64,000 nt of DNA from the NCBI GenBank assembly GCA_947504725.1, contig CANNHN010000002.1:310001-374000 (forward strand). Direction: 5' to 3'. A program made the position numbers and the translations under genes. A model generated the notes under the pieces. The model saw nothing but the letters and a program-made list of their open reading frames with translations. It made no database searches and had not been told where the DNA came from. This DNA comes from Bacteroidota bacterium (lineage in GTDB: Bacteria; Bacteroidota; Bacteroidia; 2-12-FULL-35-15). Positions 1 through 9,689 of this stretch are shown piece after piece. The number at the start of each line of letters is the position of its first letter. The stretch's first letter is position 1.

Positions 1-145
1 AATAGATTATGTTAGTCGCTGGTGTTTTGTTGATGATAAAAATGACTCTTGCTCCATAGAAACATCAAGAGTGTTGGCAACTCAATTTGATTTGGTTTAT
101 GAGTCGCCACGAAAAAGATTGCAGCTGTTTAAACGAAAAAAGTAA
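1..145 (+). CDS. C-terminal fragment of an unidentified protein
   Basis: An open frame enters from the left edge and reads 47 codons to a TAA at 143-145, ending in a basic tail (LQLFKRKK). The stop is directly followed by the ATG of the next gene with no gap, so this is probably the preceding gene of the same glycosyltransferase operon. Too little is visible to identify a family. Function unknown; only the frame, the stop and the linkage are supported. Confidence 0.6.
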   Translation, partial: IDYVSRWCFVDDKNDSCSIETSRVLATQFDLVYESPRKRLQLFKRKK

Positions 146-2020
146 ATGTCAAAACACATAAATAAAATAATTTTTGGAATAGCATTGTTTCTGTTTGCTT
201 ACACTGCATACAGAGCGCTTGTTTTGTCGATCACGTGGGATGAAGCGTTTTCGTATTTACAGTTTACGCGGCATGAAATTTTTATTCCTGAAAAGTACGA
301 ACAGATGCATGCGAACAACCATTTTTTAAACACATGGATGAGTATTTACTTTATAAAGTGGTTTGGAGTAAGTGAATTTGTATTGCGATTACCTGCTTTA
401 ATAGCACATCTTTTATTTTTATTTTTCTCCTATAAACTGATTAGGAATTTTGAAAACAAATGGCTTGTGCTAGTAGCATTTCTAATCATTAATCTGAATC
501 CATACATTCTCGATTTCTTTTCTCTATCACGAGGATATGCGCTTTCTCTGGGCTTAATGATGACAAGCATCTATTATTTGTATACCTATTTAACAAACGA
601 ATATAAAGCAAAGTATGCCATTTATTCTTCTGTAACTGGCGCCTTGGCCACATTGGCAAACTTTGTTATTCTGAATTATTTTATTGTTTCGTTTGGAATT
701 ATTTTATTGGTAGCAGGATATATTTTTCTGAAGTACAAAGGAAAACTTGCGAACCAAAGTTTGGTTGCAATTGCTGGCACTACTGTAATCGTTTCTTTAT
801 CCTTGTGGTTTTTAGTTCCTGTTGCCATGAAACTAAAGGAAGGAGGCGCCCTATTTTATGGAGGAAAAAGCGGTTTCTGGTCGGATACAATTTGTACAAT
901 TACAGATCGTTGTTTTTACGGACTTCCGTATCCGCATATTTTTCAGCAAGCAGCAAAAGGATTTTTATTTTTTATTATTGCAGCAGTAATTGTTTTTGTT
1001 GGTTATAAGATCATTAAGAAGAAAACGTCTTCTTCTCTCTTGTTTTTGGGAGCACTTCTTTTTCTGATTTTGTTTTGTGCACTTTCCACGCTTGTGCAAC
1101 ATCATTTTTTAGGAACACTTTTATTGATAGACAGAACAGCAATGTTCTTTGTCGTGTTATTTAATCTTTTGCTTGTGTTTTTTATAAATGAGTTATCGAA
1201 ACAAAATTCAAAGGCAATTATTTTATCACTATTGATAAACGGATTGATTGTTGTTCATTTTGTTTGGGCCTTTAATTTAAACTATGTGTTAGAATGGAAA
1301 TCAAATGCCGATATAAAGGAGATGCTTGTAGATTTAAAAAAGGTAGTCGAAATTCCCAAAGAAAAAACCAGCATCGATATTTGTATTCCGCTTTCATTTG
1401 ATCAACCGATTAACTACTACAGAGCCGTTGATAATTTAAATTGGATAAATACAGTTGAAAGAAATTCTACAGCCAATTTTCTGTTTGATTACTTATATCT
1501 AGAACCTTCGGAGTTTACATCCATCAACACCGATTCCATGATTGTTTTTAATACCTATCCAATTACGGGAAACATTTTCGGAAAACCGAAAGAGTCTCCG
1601 AATCTTACGAAAGTGTGTTTTTTGCAAGAGCATGATTTTACTAAAACAAAGGAAGGTGTTTATATAATTGACGAAAAAATAGAATATGCTCAAGGCTTTA
1701 ATTATATCATCAACGATAGCATCACACCAAGCAGAACAGCACAAGTTGCATTTAAAGCAACCGTTTCATCATCTGATGCAAGCACTTGTGATTTGATTAT
1801 TGTTCTTTCTTTAGAGAACAAAGACGGAGCTTATTTATGGAAACGAGCATACATAAAAGACTATGTTAAAAAGTCAAACGAATGGACAGATATCAGTTAT
1901 ACAAGCCTAGTTCCAGATGATGCCAAAGCAGGAGATGAACTAAAGGCATATATTTGGAATCAAAATAAACATTCACTTTCGGTAAAAAAAATGGAACTTA
2001 AATGGTTGGGTAAACCATAG
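146..2020 (+). CDS. GT-C-type membrane glycosyltransferase (ArnT/PMT-like) with C-terminal beta-sandwich module
   Basis: A 624-residue integral membrane protein with about ten hydrophobic segments. An acidic pair (D32-E33, in TWDEAF) lies in the first extracytoplasmic loop after TM1, the position of the catalytic Asp in GT-C enzymes of the PMT/ArnT superfamily. Such enzymes move a sugar from a polyprenyl-phosphate donor to an acceptor outside the membrane. Residues about 512-624 form a soluble tail with a Y-x-W-N signature that resembles the tail of the next gene and two domains of the protein at 13468-15357. The ATG abuts the preceding stop, and the next gene starts three bases after this one ends, so they are co-transcribed. 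Sugar and acceptor cannot be deduced. Confidence 0.8.
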   Translation: MSKHINKIIFGIALFLFAYTAYRALVLSITWDEAFSYLQFTRHEIFIPEKYEQMHANNHFLNTWMSIYFIKWFGVSEFVLRLPALIAHLLFLFFSYKLIRNFENKWLVLVAFLIINLNPYILDFFSLSRGYALSLGLMMTSIYYLYTYLTNEYKAKYAIYSSVTGALATLANFVILNYFIVSFGIILLVAGYIFLKYKGKLANQSLVAIAGTTVIVSLSLWFLVPVAMKLKEGGALFYGGKSGFWSDTICTITDRCFYGLPYPHIFQQAAKGFLFFIIAAVIVFVGYKIIKKKTSSSLLFLGALLFLILFCALSTLVQHHFLGTLLLIDRTAMFFVVLFNLLLVFFINELSKQNSKAIILSLLINGLIVVHFVWAFNLNYVLEWKSNADIKEMLVDLKKVVEIPKEKTSIDICIPLSFDQPINYYRAVDNLNWINTVERNSTANFLFDYLYLEPSEFTSINTDSMIVFNTYPITGNIFGKPKESPNLTKVCFLQEHDFTKTKEGVYIIDEKIEYAQGFNYIINDSITPSRTAQVAFKATVSSSDASTCDLIIVLSLENKDGAYLWKRAYIKDYVKKSNEWTDISYTSLVPDDAKAGDELKAYIWNQNKHSLSVKKMELKWLGKP

Positions 2021-2023
2021 AAA

Positions 2024-4108
2024 ATGATAAAATCAAAACTGATATCATTTAACCTAGCGATAGAAAGCAATAAACAAGAAATTGTGTTTCTCTTCTTTGC
2101 TTTGCTTTTTTATGTCGGGTTAAGCGTTTACAAGGATTATGGAATGTCGTGGGATGAATATGCACAATGGTTCGATAATGGACAAGCAAACTATAATTTC
2201 ATCTTTAATAATGATTCTGCAACGCTTTTAAATGGGATCGACAAATATCATGGTCCCGCCTTTGAATTGTTGCTCATTGGAATAGAAAAGACATTTAGCA
2301 TCACGGATTGGAGAGATGTTTTTTTGATGCGCCACTTGGCGATTTTTATTACTTTCTTTATCTCTTCCATCTTTTTTTATTTAATTGCAAATAAAATATT
2401 TTCTAATTGGAGAATCGCATTTGTTGGCGTTTTAATGTATGTGTTGAGTCCACACATTTTTGCACATGCATTTTACAATTCCAAGGATGCTGTTTTTTTA
2501 GCGTTTTTTACAATCAGCATTTATGCGCTCATTCGTTTCCACGAAAAGCCGAATTATAAACGTGCGCTTGTTTATTCAATTATTACAGCCATTACAATTG
2601 ATATTCGGATAATAGGAATATTGCTTCCAGCCATTTCTGGATTGCTTTTTTTAATAGACTGGATAAAAGCGGTCAAAAGCAAAATGGAAATTCGCTCAAC
2701 ACTTTTGCCTACGCTGTTTTATTTTATAACATTAATTCCGTTCGTTATTTTGTTTTGGCCCGTAATGTGGCTTGATCCCGTTTTTCATTTTATAGAAGCC
2801 TTAAAGGAAAACAGCTCATACCCTTGGGATGGCGAAGTATTGTATTTCGGAATACAAAAAAATGCTTCTGAGCTTCCAAGGCATTATATTCCTTTCTGGA
2901 TCTTTATTTCCAAACCAATTATTTATTCTGTTTTGTTTCTGGTTGGGGCAATTACTTTGTTGTGGGCAGGAATGAAAAAACCCTTCTTATTTTTAGCAGA
3001 AAAAAAGTACGAGACCATAGCGCTCATTTGGTTCTTGCTGCCACTTGTTGCCATTGTAGTCTTTAAGAGTCGTTCGTTTGACACTGGTCGTCATTTATAC
3101 TTTATGAATGGAGGTTTTATTCTAATTGCACTTTTCGGTCTGCAGGCATTGAAAAGAGTTTTTGAAAAACGCATCGTTTTAATTTATGCTTTGAATTTAA
3201 TACTGTTTGTTTCATTCGTGGGGGTTATTTACAAGATGATCAAAATACATCCATATCAGAATCTTTATTTTAATGCTTGCTTGGGATCAGATATGGAAAA
3301 GATCAAAAACAATTTTGAATTTGATTATTGGGGCGTTGGAAACAAAGAGGTTCTCGAAAAAATATTGGCAAACGACAGCGCAAAAATCATTAAAGTATTT
3401 GCCGAAAACATGCCAGGGAAACTAAACCAGAGAATATTAACAAATGCTCAAAGAGCACGACTAGATTATGTGGACACGATAGAAATAGCAGATTATTTTA
3501 TTGCAGATTACAGATGGCACCGGGAAGAAGAATACACGTTTAGAAGAAATGGATATTCTGCTACAATAGGAAATACAGCAATCACAACAGCTTTTAGAGT
3601 GGTGGGGCCAGAAAAATTGTTTGAGCAATCAAAAGGGACTCTTGTAAAAAGTTATGCAACGGGCTTCGACAATTCACAACCTGTTTGGGACAATGATAAC
3701 ATTGTTCAGCCTTATTGTGGAGCGCATTCTGGTATATATGCCGCCATGGTTGACAGTGTAATCGAATACAGTTCAAGTTTAACAATTCCAAATCTTAGTT
3801 ATATTTACAATAAGAAAGGGATAGTATTAAAGGCCTCTTTTTGGAAATATGTTGATCAATTTCCTGCAAACGCAAAGTTGGTCGTTACAATTACAAAACC
3901 CGATGGAAAGCCTTTTTTCTGGGGTTTATTAAAAGAAATAAAGCAGGACTCTATACAAGACAATAAATGGGAAGAGGTTTCTGGAGCAGTTGATCTTCCT
4001 ATAATAAAAGACGGAAATTATCTTTTAAAAATATATCTTTGGAATATCGGAATGAAGCGAATTTTCATAGATGATGTAAAAGTGGATTTTGTACAAGAGG
4101 AACAGTAG
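2024..4108 (+). CDS. GT-C-type membrane glycosyltransferase with C-terminal carbohydrate-binding-like module
   Basis: A 694-residue multi-pass membrane protein. TM1 is followed by MSWDEYAQWF (D44-E45), the acidic loop motif expected in polyprenyl-phosphate-dependent GT-C glycosyltransferases. About ten membrane segments occupy residues 20-400. The last 150 residues (about 543-694) form a soluble module: an opening GFD, an AHSG segment, an EYS segment, an FFWG segment, Y-L-W-N, and a closing DDVKVDF. The same order of motifs recurs twice in the protein at 13468-15357 and in shorter form in the preceding glycosyltransferase. I infer a beta-sandwich that contacts the glycan product outside the membrane. 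It is in one operon with its neighbours. Confidence 0.8.
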   Translation: MIKSKLISFNLAIESNKQEIVFLFFALLFYVGLSVYKDYGMSWDEYAQWFDNGQANYNFIFNNDSATLLNGIDKYHGPAFELLLIGIEKTFSITDWRDVFLMRHLAIFITFFISSIFFYLIANKIFSNWRIAFVGVLMYVLSPHIFAHAFYNSKDAVFLAFFTISIYALIRFHEKPNYKRALVYSIITAITIDIRIIGILLPAISGLLFLIDWIKAVKSKMEIRSTLLPTLFYFITLIPFVILFWPVMWLDPVFHFIEALKENSSYPWDGEVLYFGIQKNASELPRHYIPFWIFISKPIIYSVLFLVGAITLLWAGMKKPFLFLAEKKYETIALIWFLLPLVAIVVFKSRSFDTGRHLYFMNGGFILIALFGLQALKRVFEKRIVLIYALNLILFVSFVGVIYKMIKIHPYQNLYFNACLGSDMEKIKNNFEFDYWGVGNKEVLEKILANDSAKIIKVFAENMPGKLNQRILTNAQRARLDYVDTIEIADYFIADYRWHREEEYTFRRNGYSATIGNTAITTAFRVVGPEKLFEQSKGTLVKSYATGFDNSQPVWDNDNIVQPYCGAHSGIYAAMVDSVIEYSSSLTIPNLSYIYNKKGIVLKASFWKYVDQFPANAKLVVTITKPDGKPFFWGLLKEIKQDSIQDNKWEEVSGAVDLPIIKDGNYLLKIYLWNIGMKRIFIDDVKVDFVQEEQ

Positions 4109-4121
4109 CGAAAACAAAAAA

Positions 4122-4333
4122 TTAAACACATAGACACATAGTTAAAGGGTCTAGGCAAAGCGTAAAGGGATAGAAAAATAAAATTTTTACATAGAGAATG
4201 TCTATGCGACTGAGCGAAGCTCAGCTATGCAAAAAGGAATAGATTGAAAAGCAATTTTAACAGTAAAAATGATTATTCGTTCTTGTATCATTTTTTTAAA
4301 ACAAACAAAAAAGTCTATGTTTCTATGTGTTAA
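4122..4333. repeat. Intergenic inverted repeat of the CACATAGACACATAG type
   Basis: The spacer between the two glycosyltransferase genes and the DPM-like gene begins with TTAAACACATAGACACATAG (4122-4141) and ends with its near-exact inverse (4315-4333). Between them lie AT-rich sequence and a small hairpin, CTGAGC-gaa-GCTCAG. I see no gene in the 261-base gap. It is one of several small repeat families scattered through spacers in this window. Confidence 0.6.
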
Positions 4334-4369
4334 AACCTCACCCAGAAGCAAGCAAACTAGAAAACGAAA

Positions 4370-5089
4370 ATGCAACTAAATAAACTATCCATCATTATTC
4401 CTGCTTACAATGAAGCGGCAACCATTCATTTTATATTAAATAAAGTGATAGCGGTAAAGCTTATTGGCGACATTCAAAAAGAAATTATTATTGTAAATGA
4501 TTGCTCGAAAGATGCAACACAAGAAACAATAGAAAAATACATTGCCGATCACAGCGAGCAAAACATTCGTTTATTTAATCAAGAATATAACCAAGGGAAA
4601 GGAGCGGCTTTACATAAGGGCATTTCTTTGGCGACTGGAGAATATCTAATTATTCAGGATGCCGATTTGGAGTATGATCCGGAAGAATATAATGTGCTTT
4701 TAAAACCAATAATAAATGGCTTTGCAGATGTTGTTTATGGTTCACGTTTTATTGGAGGAAAGCCTCACCGTATATTGTTTTTCTGGCATTCAATAGGAAA
4801 TAAATTTCTGACATCATTGTCGAACATGTTCACCAATTTGAATTTAACAGACATGGAAACCTGTTATAAATTATTTAAAACAGACATTATTCAAAACATT
4901 AAACTAAGAGAAAAACGTTTTGGTTTTGAACCGGAAGTTACCGCAAAAATAGCACGCGTTCCAAAAGTTAGAATTTATGAGGTTGGAATTTCCTATTATG
5001 GAAGAACCTATGAAGAAGGAAAAAAAATTGGCTGGAAAGACGCGTTTAGAGCTATGTGGTGTATTTTTAAGTATAATGTGTTTTCTTAA
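4370..5089 (+). CDS. GT2 glycosyltransferase, polyprenyl-phosphate sugar synthase (DPM1-like)
   Basis: 239 residues with the GT-A fold signatures of dolichyl/polyprenyl-phosphate hexose synthases: [13 protein letters not shown] at the N terminus, VNDCSKDAT near residue 45, the metal-binding DAD at 97-99 followed by LEYDPEEY, a [10 protein letters not shown] segment near 161-170, and [14 protein letters not shown] near 183-196. There is no C-terminal membrane domain, so this is the short soluble form. The family transfers a sugar from a nucleotide diphosphate donor to polyprenyl phosphate on the cytoplasmic face, which is the donor needed by the GT-C enzymes on both sides. The specific sugar is not deducible. 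Confidence 0.9.
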   Translation: MQLNKLSIIIPAYNEAATIHFILNKVIAVKLIGDIQKEIIIVNDCSKDATQETIEKYIADHSEQNIRLFNQEYNQGKGAALHKGISLATGEYLIIQDADLEYDPEEYNVLLKPIINGFADVVYGSRFIGGKPHRILFFWHSIGNKFLTSLSNMFTNLNLTDMETCYKLFKTDIIQNIKLREKRFGFEPEVTAKIARVPKVRIYEVGISYYGRTYEEGKKIGWKDAFRAMWCIFKYNVFS

Positions 5090-5104
5090 ATACTATTTTC
5101 TGAT

Positions 5105-7003
5105 ATGTTTGTAGTTAAAAAAATGTGGCCACTAGATTCAATAAAAACATTTTTTTTAATTCTAATTATTGCACTCGCGATTATTAGAATTAAGTCCGAG
5201 CCCAAAGCATATCCAACTGGAGATGCCATCGAATACACTTTAATGACAGAGGCTTTTTACAATCATTTTGGCCCGGAAGTAAAAACATCTGATTACGAAT
5301 CATTCAAGCAAACATTTACTAGAACAAACAAATGGGAAGAAAATGAAAAGGCATCATATTATGATGCTGTTGGAGCTTTTTTGCAAAAGGTGGACCTTAA
5401 AAATTTGGATTATAATTATGCATTTTTTGTTGACAAACAAGGAAGAAAGTACAGCGCTCATTTTTGGTTTTATTCTTTATTAAATCTTCCTTCCCGATAT
5501 CTCTGTGCAATTGTTCCTTTTAATCCTATTCTTATTTTTCACATCACCAATCTTTTATTAATTGTTGTTTCTTGTTTTGTTTTTTTAAAAACATCGAAGT
5601 TTGATTTTATAGCAACAGGAATATTTTGTGTCTTGTTTTTTTATTCTACAAATTATTGGTACTTCTGTTGGCCCCACCCTGAAGTGTTCACTGTTAGTTT
5701 TGCGTCCATGGGTCTTTGGTTGTTCTTCCATGAAAAGCGATATACCGGTATTCTACTGATAGCGATTGCTGCAATGCAAAATCAACCGCTTGCCACACTT
5801 CCTGTTATTTTATCTCTAGTTGTTCTTTTTGAAAATGGTATTAACATTAAGAATTTAGCAAAACTATTTTTCTGTTGTTTACCTGTTCTTGCACCACCTG
5901 TTTTTTATTTTCTCCATTATGGAACAACCAATTTAATTGGTTATCAAGGGGCATTGAGCACAGATCATATTACCTGGACAAGAGTGTTCGGCTTTTTCTT
6001 TGACATCAACCAAGGAATGATTCTCGCCCTGCCTTTGATCCTTTTGGCATACTTTGCGCTTTATTTCCGAAAGCTATTAAAATTAAAATATGAAGAAACA
6101 AAATGGGACATGTTGATTTTACCAGCACTACTTATTATTGTTTGTGGCGCGAGCACAATTGATAACTGGAATCATGGTCAAGCAGTTGTAAACAGATATG
6201 TTACCTATGTTGGAGGGATTGTTTTAATTCATTTTTATTTTTTGTTAACAGAAGTCGGAAATACGAAATTGAAAAAGGGCTTTTTGGTGCTTGTGGTAAT
6301 TACGCAAATACTAACAGTTGTTTATTATCAAAAGGGAGAAAAATTCGACTGGTCAACCAACCAACCCAAAGCATTGTCAAACTGGGTGCTATCTCATGTT
6401 CCTAAATTATATAATCCAGATCCAATCATTTTTAATTCACGTTATGCCGGTGGAATTGAAATGGATGCATCAGAGTCGCCAAGCTATTTTATGAAGGAGA
6501 ATGGAGAAATAACAAAATTCTTAACGCATAAAAAGCACATGAGTAATCTTCAAAAATTCGGCTTGTCGCAAAAGCAAATAGACTCATTAACACCACAGCT
6601 AAGTTTTATTAACGATTGGGCTTATGTAGATGTTGACGATGCACTTAAGGCACAATTGTCGACAAAGAAGTTGAAACAAATTGACAACAAAAGAAGAATA
6701 GAAAAGCAAATAAAAACAATTAAGGCCGTTCCAGATTGGTACGAAGCGATAAAGAAAAAGGCAATTGAAAAAGGAATAACGGAAGAATCCGCTTTAATTG
6801 AAGACGCGGCATTTGTATTAAAAATTGATTTGCCTCAGAGAGAAAAAACAATGAAAGAAAAAATTACGGAGAAGATAACCGAAATAAAGAAGAATACTGA
6901 TTGGCTGAAAACAATCACAGAAAAATCTATCAAGCAAGGAATAGCGCTTGATAGTGTTATGTATGAAGATGCGAAATGGATCATTGAGCAGGAAACGAAA
7001 TAA
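5105..7003 (+). CDS. Probable GT-C-type membrane protein with two C-terminal helical repeats
   Basis: 632 residues. After one N-terminal membrane segment the first loop carries D40 and E43 (PTGDAIEY), a possible GT-C acidic motif. About nine more membrane segments follow to about residue 405. The C terminus (about 521-632) holds two tandem copies, about 55 residues apart, of a charged helical motif: I..I....W...I...A...GI...S...EDA...... The first copy carries VPDWYEAI and the second NTDWLKTI. A third copy ends the AlgX-like protein at 9682-11040. The gene starts 15 bases after the DPM-like gene and is followed by a strong terminator, so it closes the + operon. Glycosyltransferase function is inferred from topology and neighbours. 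Confidence 0.65.
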   Translation: MFVVKKMWPLDSIKTFFLILIIALAIIRIKSEPKAYPTGDAIEYTLMTEAFYNHFGPEVKTSDYESFKQTFTRTNKWEENEKASYYDAVGAFLQKVDLKNLDYNYAFFVDKQGRKYSAHFWFYSLLNLPSRYLCAIVPFNPILIFHITNLLLIVVSCFVFLKTSKFDFIATGIFCVLFFYSTNYWYFCWPHPEVFTVSFASMGLWLFFHEKRYTGILLIAIAAMQNQPLATLPVILSLVVLFENGINIKNLAKLFFCCLPVLAPPVFYFLHYGTTNLIGYQGALSTDHITWTRVFGFFFDINQGMILALPLILLAYFALYFRKLLKLKYEETKWDMLILPALLIIVCGASTIDNWNHGQAVVNRYVTYVGGIVLIHFYFLLTEVGNTKLKKGFLVLVVITQILTVVYYQKGEKFDWSTNQPKALSNWVLSHVPKLYNPDPIIFNSRYAGGIEMDASESPSYFMKENGEITKFLTHKKHMSNLQKFGLSQKQIDSLTPQLSFINDWAYVDVDDALKAQLSTKKLKQIDNKRRIEKQIKTIKAVPDWYEAIKKKAIEKGITEESALIEDAAFVLKIDLPQREKTMKEKITEKITEIKKNTDWLKTITEKSIKQGIALDSVMYEDAKWIIEQETK

Positions 7004-7025
7004 AAATTAGGCAGAATAATTTTTC

Positions 7026-7068
7026 AAAAAAGAAACACCATAATGAATAATTTTGGTGTTTCTTTTTT
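7026..7068. terminator. Bidirectional intrinsic terminator between convergent glycan operons
   Basis: A perfect stem, AAAAAGAAACACCA with TGGTGTTTCTTTTT, closes a short AT-rich loop. It gives a hairpin with a T-run on both strands. It lies between the end of the + glycosyltransferase operon (7003) and the end of the - acetylation operon (7135), so it should stop both. Confidence 0.85.
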
Positions 7069-7134
7069 ATGTATTTGTTAATATTGCAGGGAGATAAAAT
7101 GGGTTGTTCTAAAATAAATCATTTTTGAAGCAGG

Positions 7135-8559
7135 TTAAAACCTATAATAAATAAAAGGATTAAACCCAGAGGATGTGATCGCGGCTTCGCAGATAATAAA
7201 AAGCATTACACAAATAACACTTGTTATCAGCACTCTTCTTAAACTGTATTCTAAGAACAAAACGTTTTCCTGCATTCTGACAACTCTTGCAAATCCTCCT
7301 GTAAACGAAAAAAGAATTGCAAGAAATAGCATTGTCCAGAAATTCATTTCGAAATAAATATTGTAAGATGAAAAATCAAAAGAGAACATTTTTTTAATAA
7401 ACGCTGTTGCTTGTGTTAGTGTTTCTGTTTTAAAGAAAACCCAGCCAATCATCACAACAATGAAGGTGATGATGGTGCTCGGTATGCGACCAATCTTTTC
7501 GTAAAAAGAAAGGAGAAAAACTCTGTCGGCAATCAAAAATAAGCCGTGAAAACAGCCCCAGACAATAAAATTCCAGGATGCACCGTGCCACAATCCGGAA
7601 AGCAAAAACACTAAGCCCAAATTGAAATACAGGCGTGCTTTGGATTTTACTTTATTTCCTCCTAACGGAATGTATAAATAATCACGCATCCATCTTCCCA
7701 AGGTAATATGCCATCTTCTCCAGAATTCGGTAATACTTTGAGAGATGTAAGGGTTGTCAAAGTTTTCAGGAAATTTAAATCCAATCATTCTTGCAATTCC
7801 AATGGCCATGTCGGAGTACCCAGAGAAATCAAAATAGATTTGAAAGGTATATGCAAGAATTCCTATCCATGCTACAGGTGTATTGAGCGTATTGGCATCC
7901 AGAGCAAATATTTTATCTGCTTCGGCCCCAAGCACATTTGCAATCAATACTTTTTTAGATAAGCCAATTACAAAACGAAATAACCCCAATAGTTTGTTGT
8001 CAATTGTTTCTTGATTTTTTCTGTCAACAATCTGGTCGGCAATTTCATTAAAGCGAACAATCGGTCCGGCAATTAATTCGGGAAAGAGTAAAATGAATAA
8101 ACCATAATCTGTAATTTTTGTAAATGGCTTATGTGTGTTTCTATAGACATCAATACAATAACTCAGTTTTTTAAAAGTAAAAAAGGAAATACCTATTGGT
8201 AGCGCAATCGATGTCCACGCAATGCCATGTGCGCACCAGTTTGCAACGAGTGCATTTATGTTTTCAACAAAAAAATTGCTGTACTTAAAATATGCTAAAA
8301 GGCCTAAATTTAATAAAACAGACAAGAAAAGAAGTTGCTTTCTCATTTTGCCTTCGGAGGAATAAATTTTTTGCACAAGAAAAAAATCTATGAGAATAGA
8401 ACCGAGAACAACAAAAATAAACAATGGCGCCCCCCAACTAAAAAACAGAATGCTGGCGAACAAAGCAATGTTGTTCTTATATTTTACATCAGCTAAATAA
8501 TAGATGATTAAAAAAAGCGGAAAAAAGTAAAGAAGAAATAAGCTGCTGCTAAATACCAT
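7135..8559 (-). CDS. MBOAT family O-acyltransferase, AlgI-like
   Basis: A polytopic membrane protein of about 474 residues. It carries MBOAT signatures: FWRRWHITLGRWMRDYLYIP followed by LGG, and SGLWHGASWNF, which holds the invariant histidine near residue 323. AlgI-type proteins pass acetyl groups across the inner membrane to periplasmic SGNH-type acetyltransferases that decorate exported polysaccharide. I chose the ATG at 8559 over an upstream TTG: the ATG shares one base with the stop of the preceding gene (TAATG), a translational-coupling arrangement. The two preceding genes encode AlgX/AlgJ-like partners, which strongly supports the call. Acetyl as donor is inferred from the family. Confidence 0.93.
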   Translation of the reverse strand: MVFSSSLFLLYFFPLFLIIYYLADVKYKNNIALFASILFFSWGAPLFIFVVLGSILIDFFLVQKIYSSEGKMRKQLLFLSVLLNLGLLAYFKYSNFFVENINALVANWCAHGIAWTSIALPIGISFFTFKKLSYCIDVYRNTHKPFTKITDYGLFILLFPELIAGPIVRFNEIADQIVDRKNQETIDNKLLGLFRFVIGLSKKVLIANVLGAEADKIFALDANTLNTPVAWIGILAYTFQIYFDFSGYSDMAIGIARMIGFKFPENFDNPYISQSITEFWRRWHITLGRWMRDYLYIPLGGNKVKSKARLYFNLGLVFLLSGLWHGASWNFIVWGCFHGLFLIADRVFLLSFYEKIGRIPSTIITFIVVMIGWVFFKTETLTQATAFIKKMFSFDFSSYNIYFEMNFWTMLFLAILFSFTGGFARVVRMQENVLFLEYSLRRVLITSVICVMLFIICEAAITSSGFNPFIYYRF

Positions 8560-9689
8560 TACCAATTATTTTTATAAAGTGAATATGCAGATTCAATAAA
8601 TCCCATTCCAATATTATTATAGTATACCTCAGTTTGAAGTAGAATTATTATGTCTTGCGAGTCTATCTCTTTTCTCAAGTTGTAAGGGTTTACGGGCGCC
8701 TCTTTGTAAGGTGCAACATATGCAATTTTGTTGTAGTACCAAAATGCATTGTTCTTAAATACATTTTTATTTAACCCAAAACCTATGAGTGTCCAAAAAT
8801 GACTGTCTCCAATGGTTAATACATTCGGACGAATCTTGTTCGTGTCAGTATCAAATTTAATTTTTGGATATCCCATTTGATTGTGAGACATTTTTAAAAT
8901 TAAATTCATGCCATCTCCTATATCGTAATCTGAGTCTCTTGTTTCAATTGGTGTATCAATTTCATTAATTGTCATTGTAGGAACGTCAATCTTAAAGTCG
9001 TATTTTATATAGTTTATAATTGAATCCATTGCAAGGGTCGCACCATAGCTACTCCAATGTACTCCTTGTTTTGGGTATAATGGGAATGGTGTTTTGTTTT
9101 TCATTTTTAAAAAGTACCCCTTTAAATCAATATAATTCAGACCCGACCCAGGAAGGTGTTTCGAAAATAGATCGTAATATGAAGTTTTTTTACCTTCGCT
9201 GAGATATCTATCTGGAATGTATTCCGAATAATAAGAGGCCTTTCCGGGCACCAAAAGAATAAGCAAATGTTTTCCTCTTTTTTCTAATTCACGTTGTACA
9301 TATTTAGCCTTTTCAATTTTTAACTTTATTGCCCCTTCGTTTACTCCATCATGGCCAAGATAACTATTAATATATCCTTCTTCAAAGAGATAGCCCTCTT
9401 TGCCAATAACAACGCTTTTGGCGTTCGCTAAATTAAAGAGGCTATAATTAAGCTGGTTGTTTAGTCTAACAAATGCTGGCCGAATTAACATGTTTTGATC
9501 CAAAGCAACTTCTAGGGCTGGTTGAAATGTTCCTAAAAACCAAGAACTCCATGAATATTTTGGAAGTGCCTCTACATTAAATGAGCCATATAGCGGTTTA
9601 ACATTCATGAATTTAATTCGATTTTGAATTGCAGGAATCAGCAATCCAATAAGGAGCAAAGCAAACAAATATTTTTTTACTTTATCCAT
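8559..9689 (-). CDS. AlgX/AlgJ-like SGNH-type O-acetyltransferase domain protein
   Basis: 376 residues with an N-terminal membrane anchor (residues 6-22), then a periplasmic domain with AlgX/AlgJ order: GKASYYSEYIPDRY (near 149-162), GVHWSSYG with His211, and LTIGDSHFW with candidate nucleophile Ser296. In AlgX the catalytic Asp and His are written D-x-H; here the position two before His is Gly, so the Asp is missing or supplied elsewhere. The gene overlaps the preceding paralogue by eight bases and the following AlgI-like gene by one base. The expected role is transfer of acetyl from the MBOAT partner to a glycan. Confidence 0.85.
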   Translation of the reverse strand: MDKVKKYLFALLLIGLLIPAIQNRIKFMNVKPLYGSFNVEALPKYSWSSWFLGTFQPALEVALDQNMLIRPAFVRLNNQLNYSLFNLANAKSVVIGKEGYLFEEGYINSYLGHDGVNEGAIKLKIEKAKYVQRELEKRGKHLLILLVPGKASYYSEYIPDRYLSEGKKTSYYDLFSKHLPGSGLNYIDLKGYFLKMKNKTPFPLYPKQGVHWSSYGATLAMDSIINYIKYDFKIDVPTMTINEIDTPIETRDSDYDIGDGMNLILKMSHNQMGYPKIKFDTDTNKIRPNVLTIGDSHFWTLIGFGLNKNVFKNNAFWYYNKIAYVAPYKEAPVNPYNLRKEIDSQDIIILLQTEVYYNNIGMGFIESAYSLYKNNW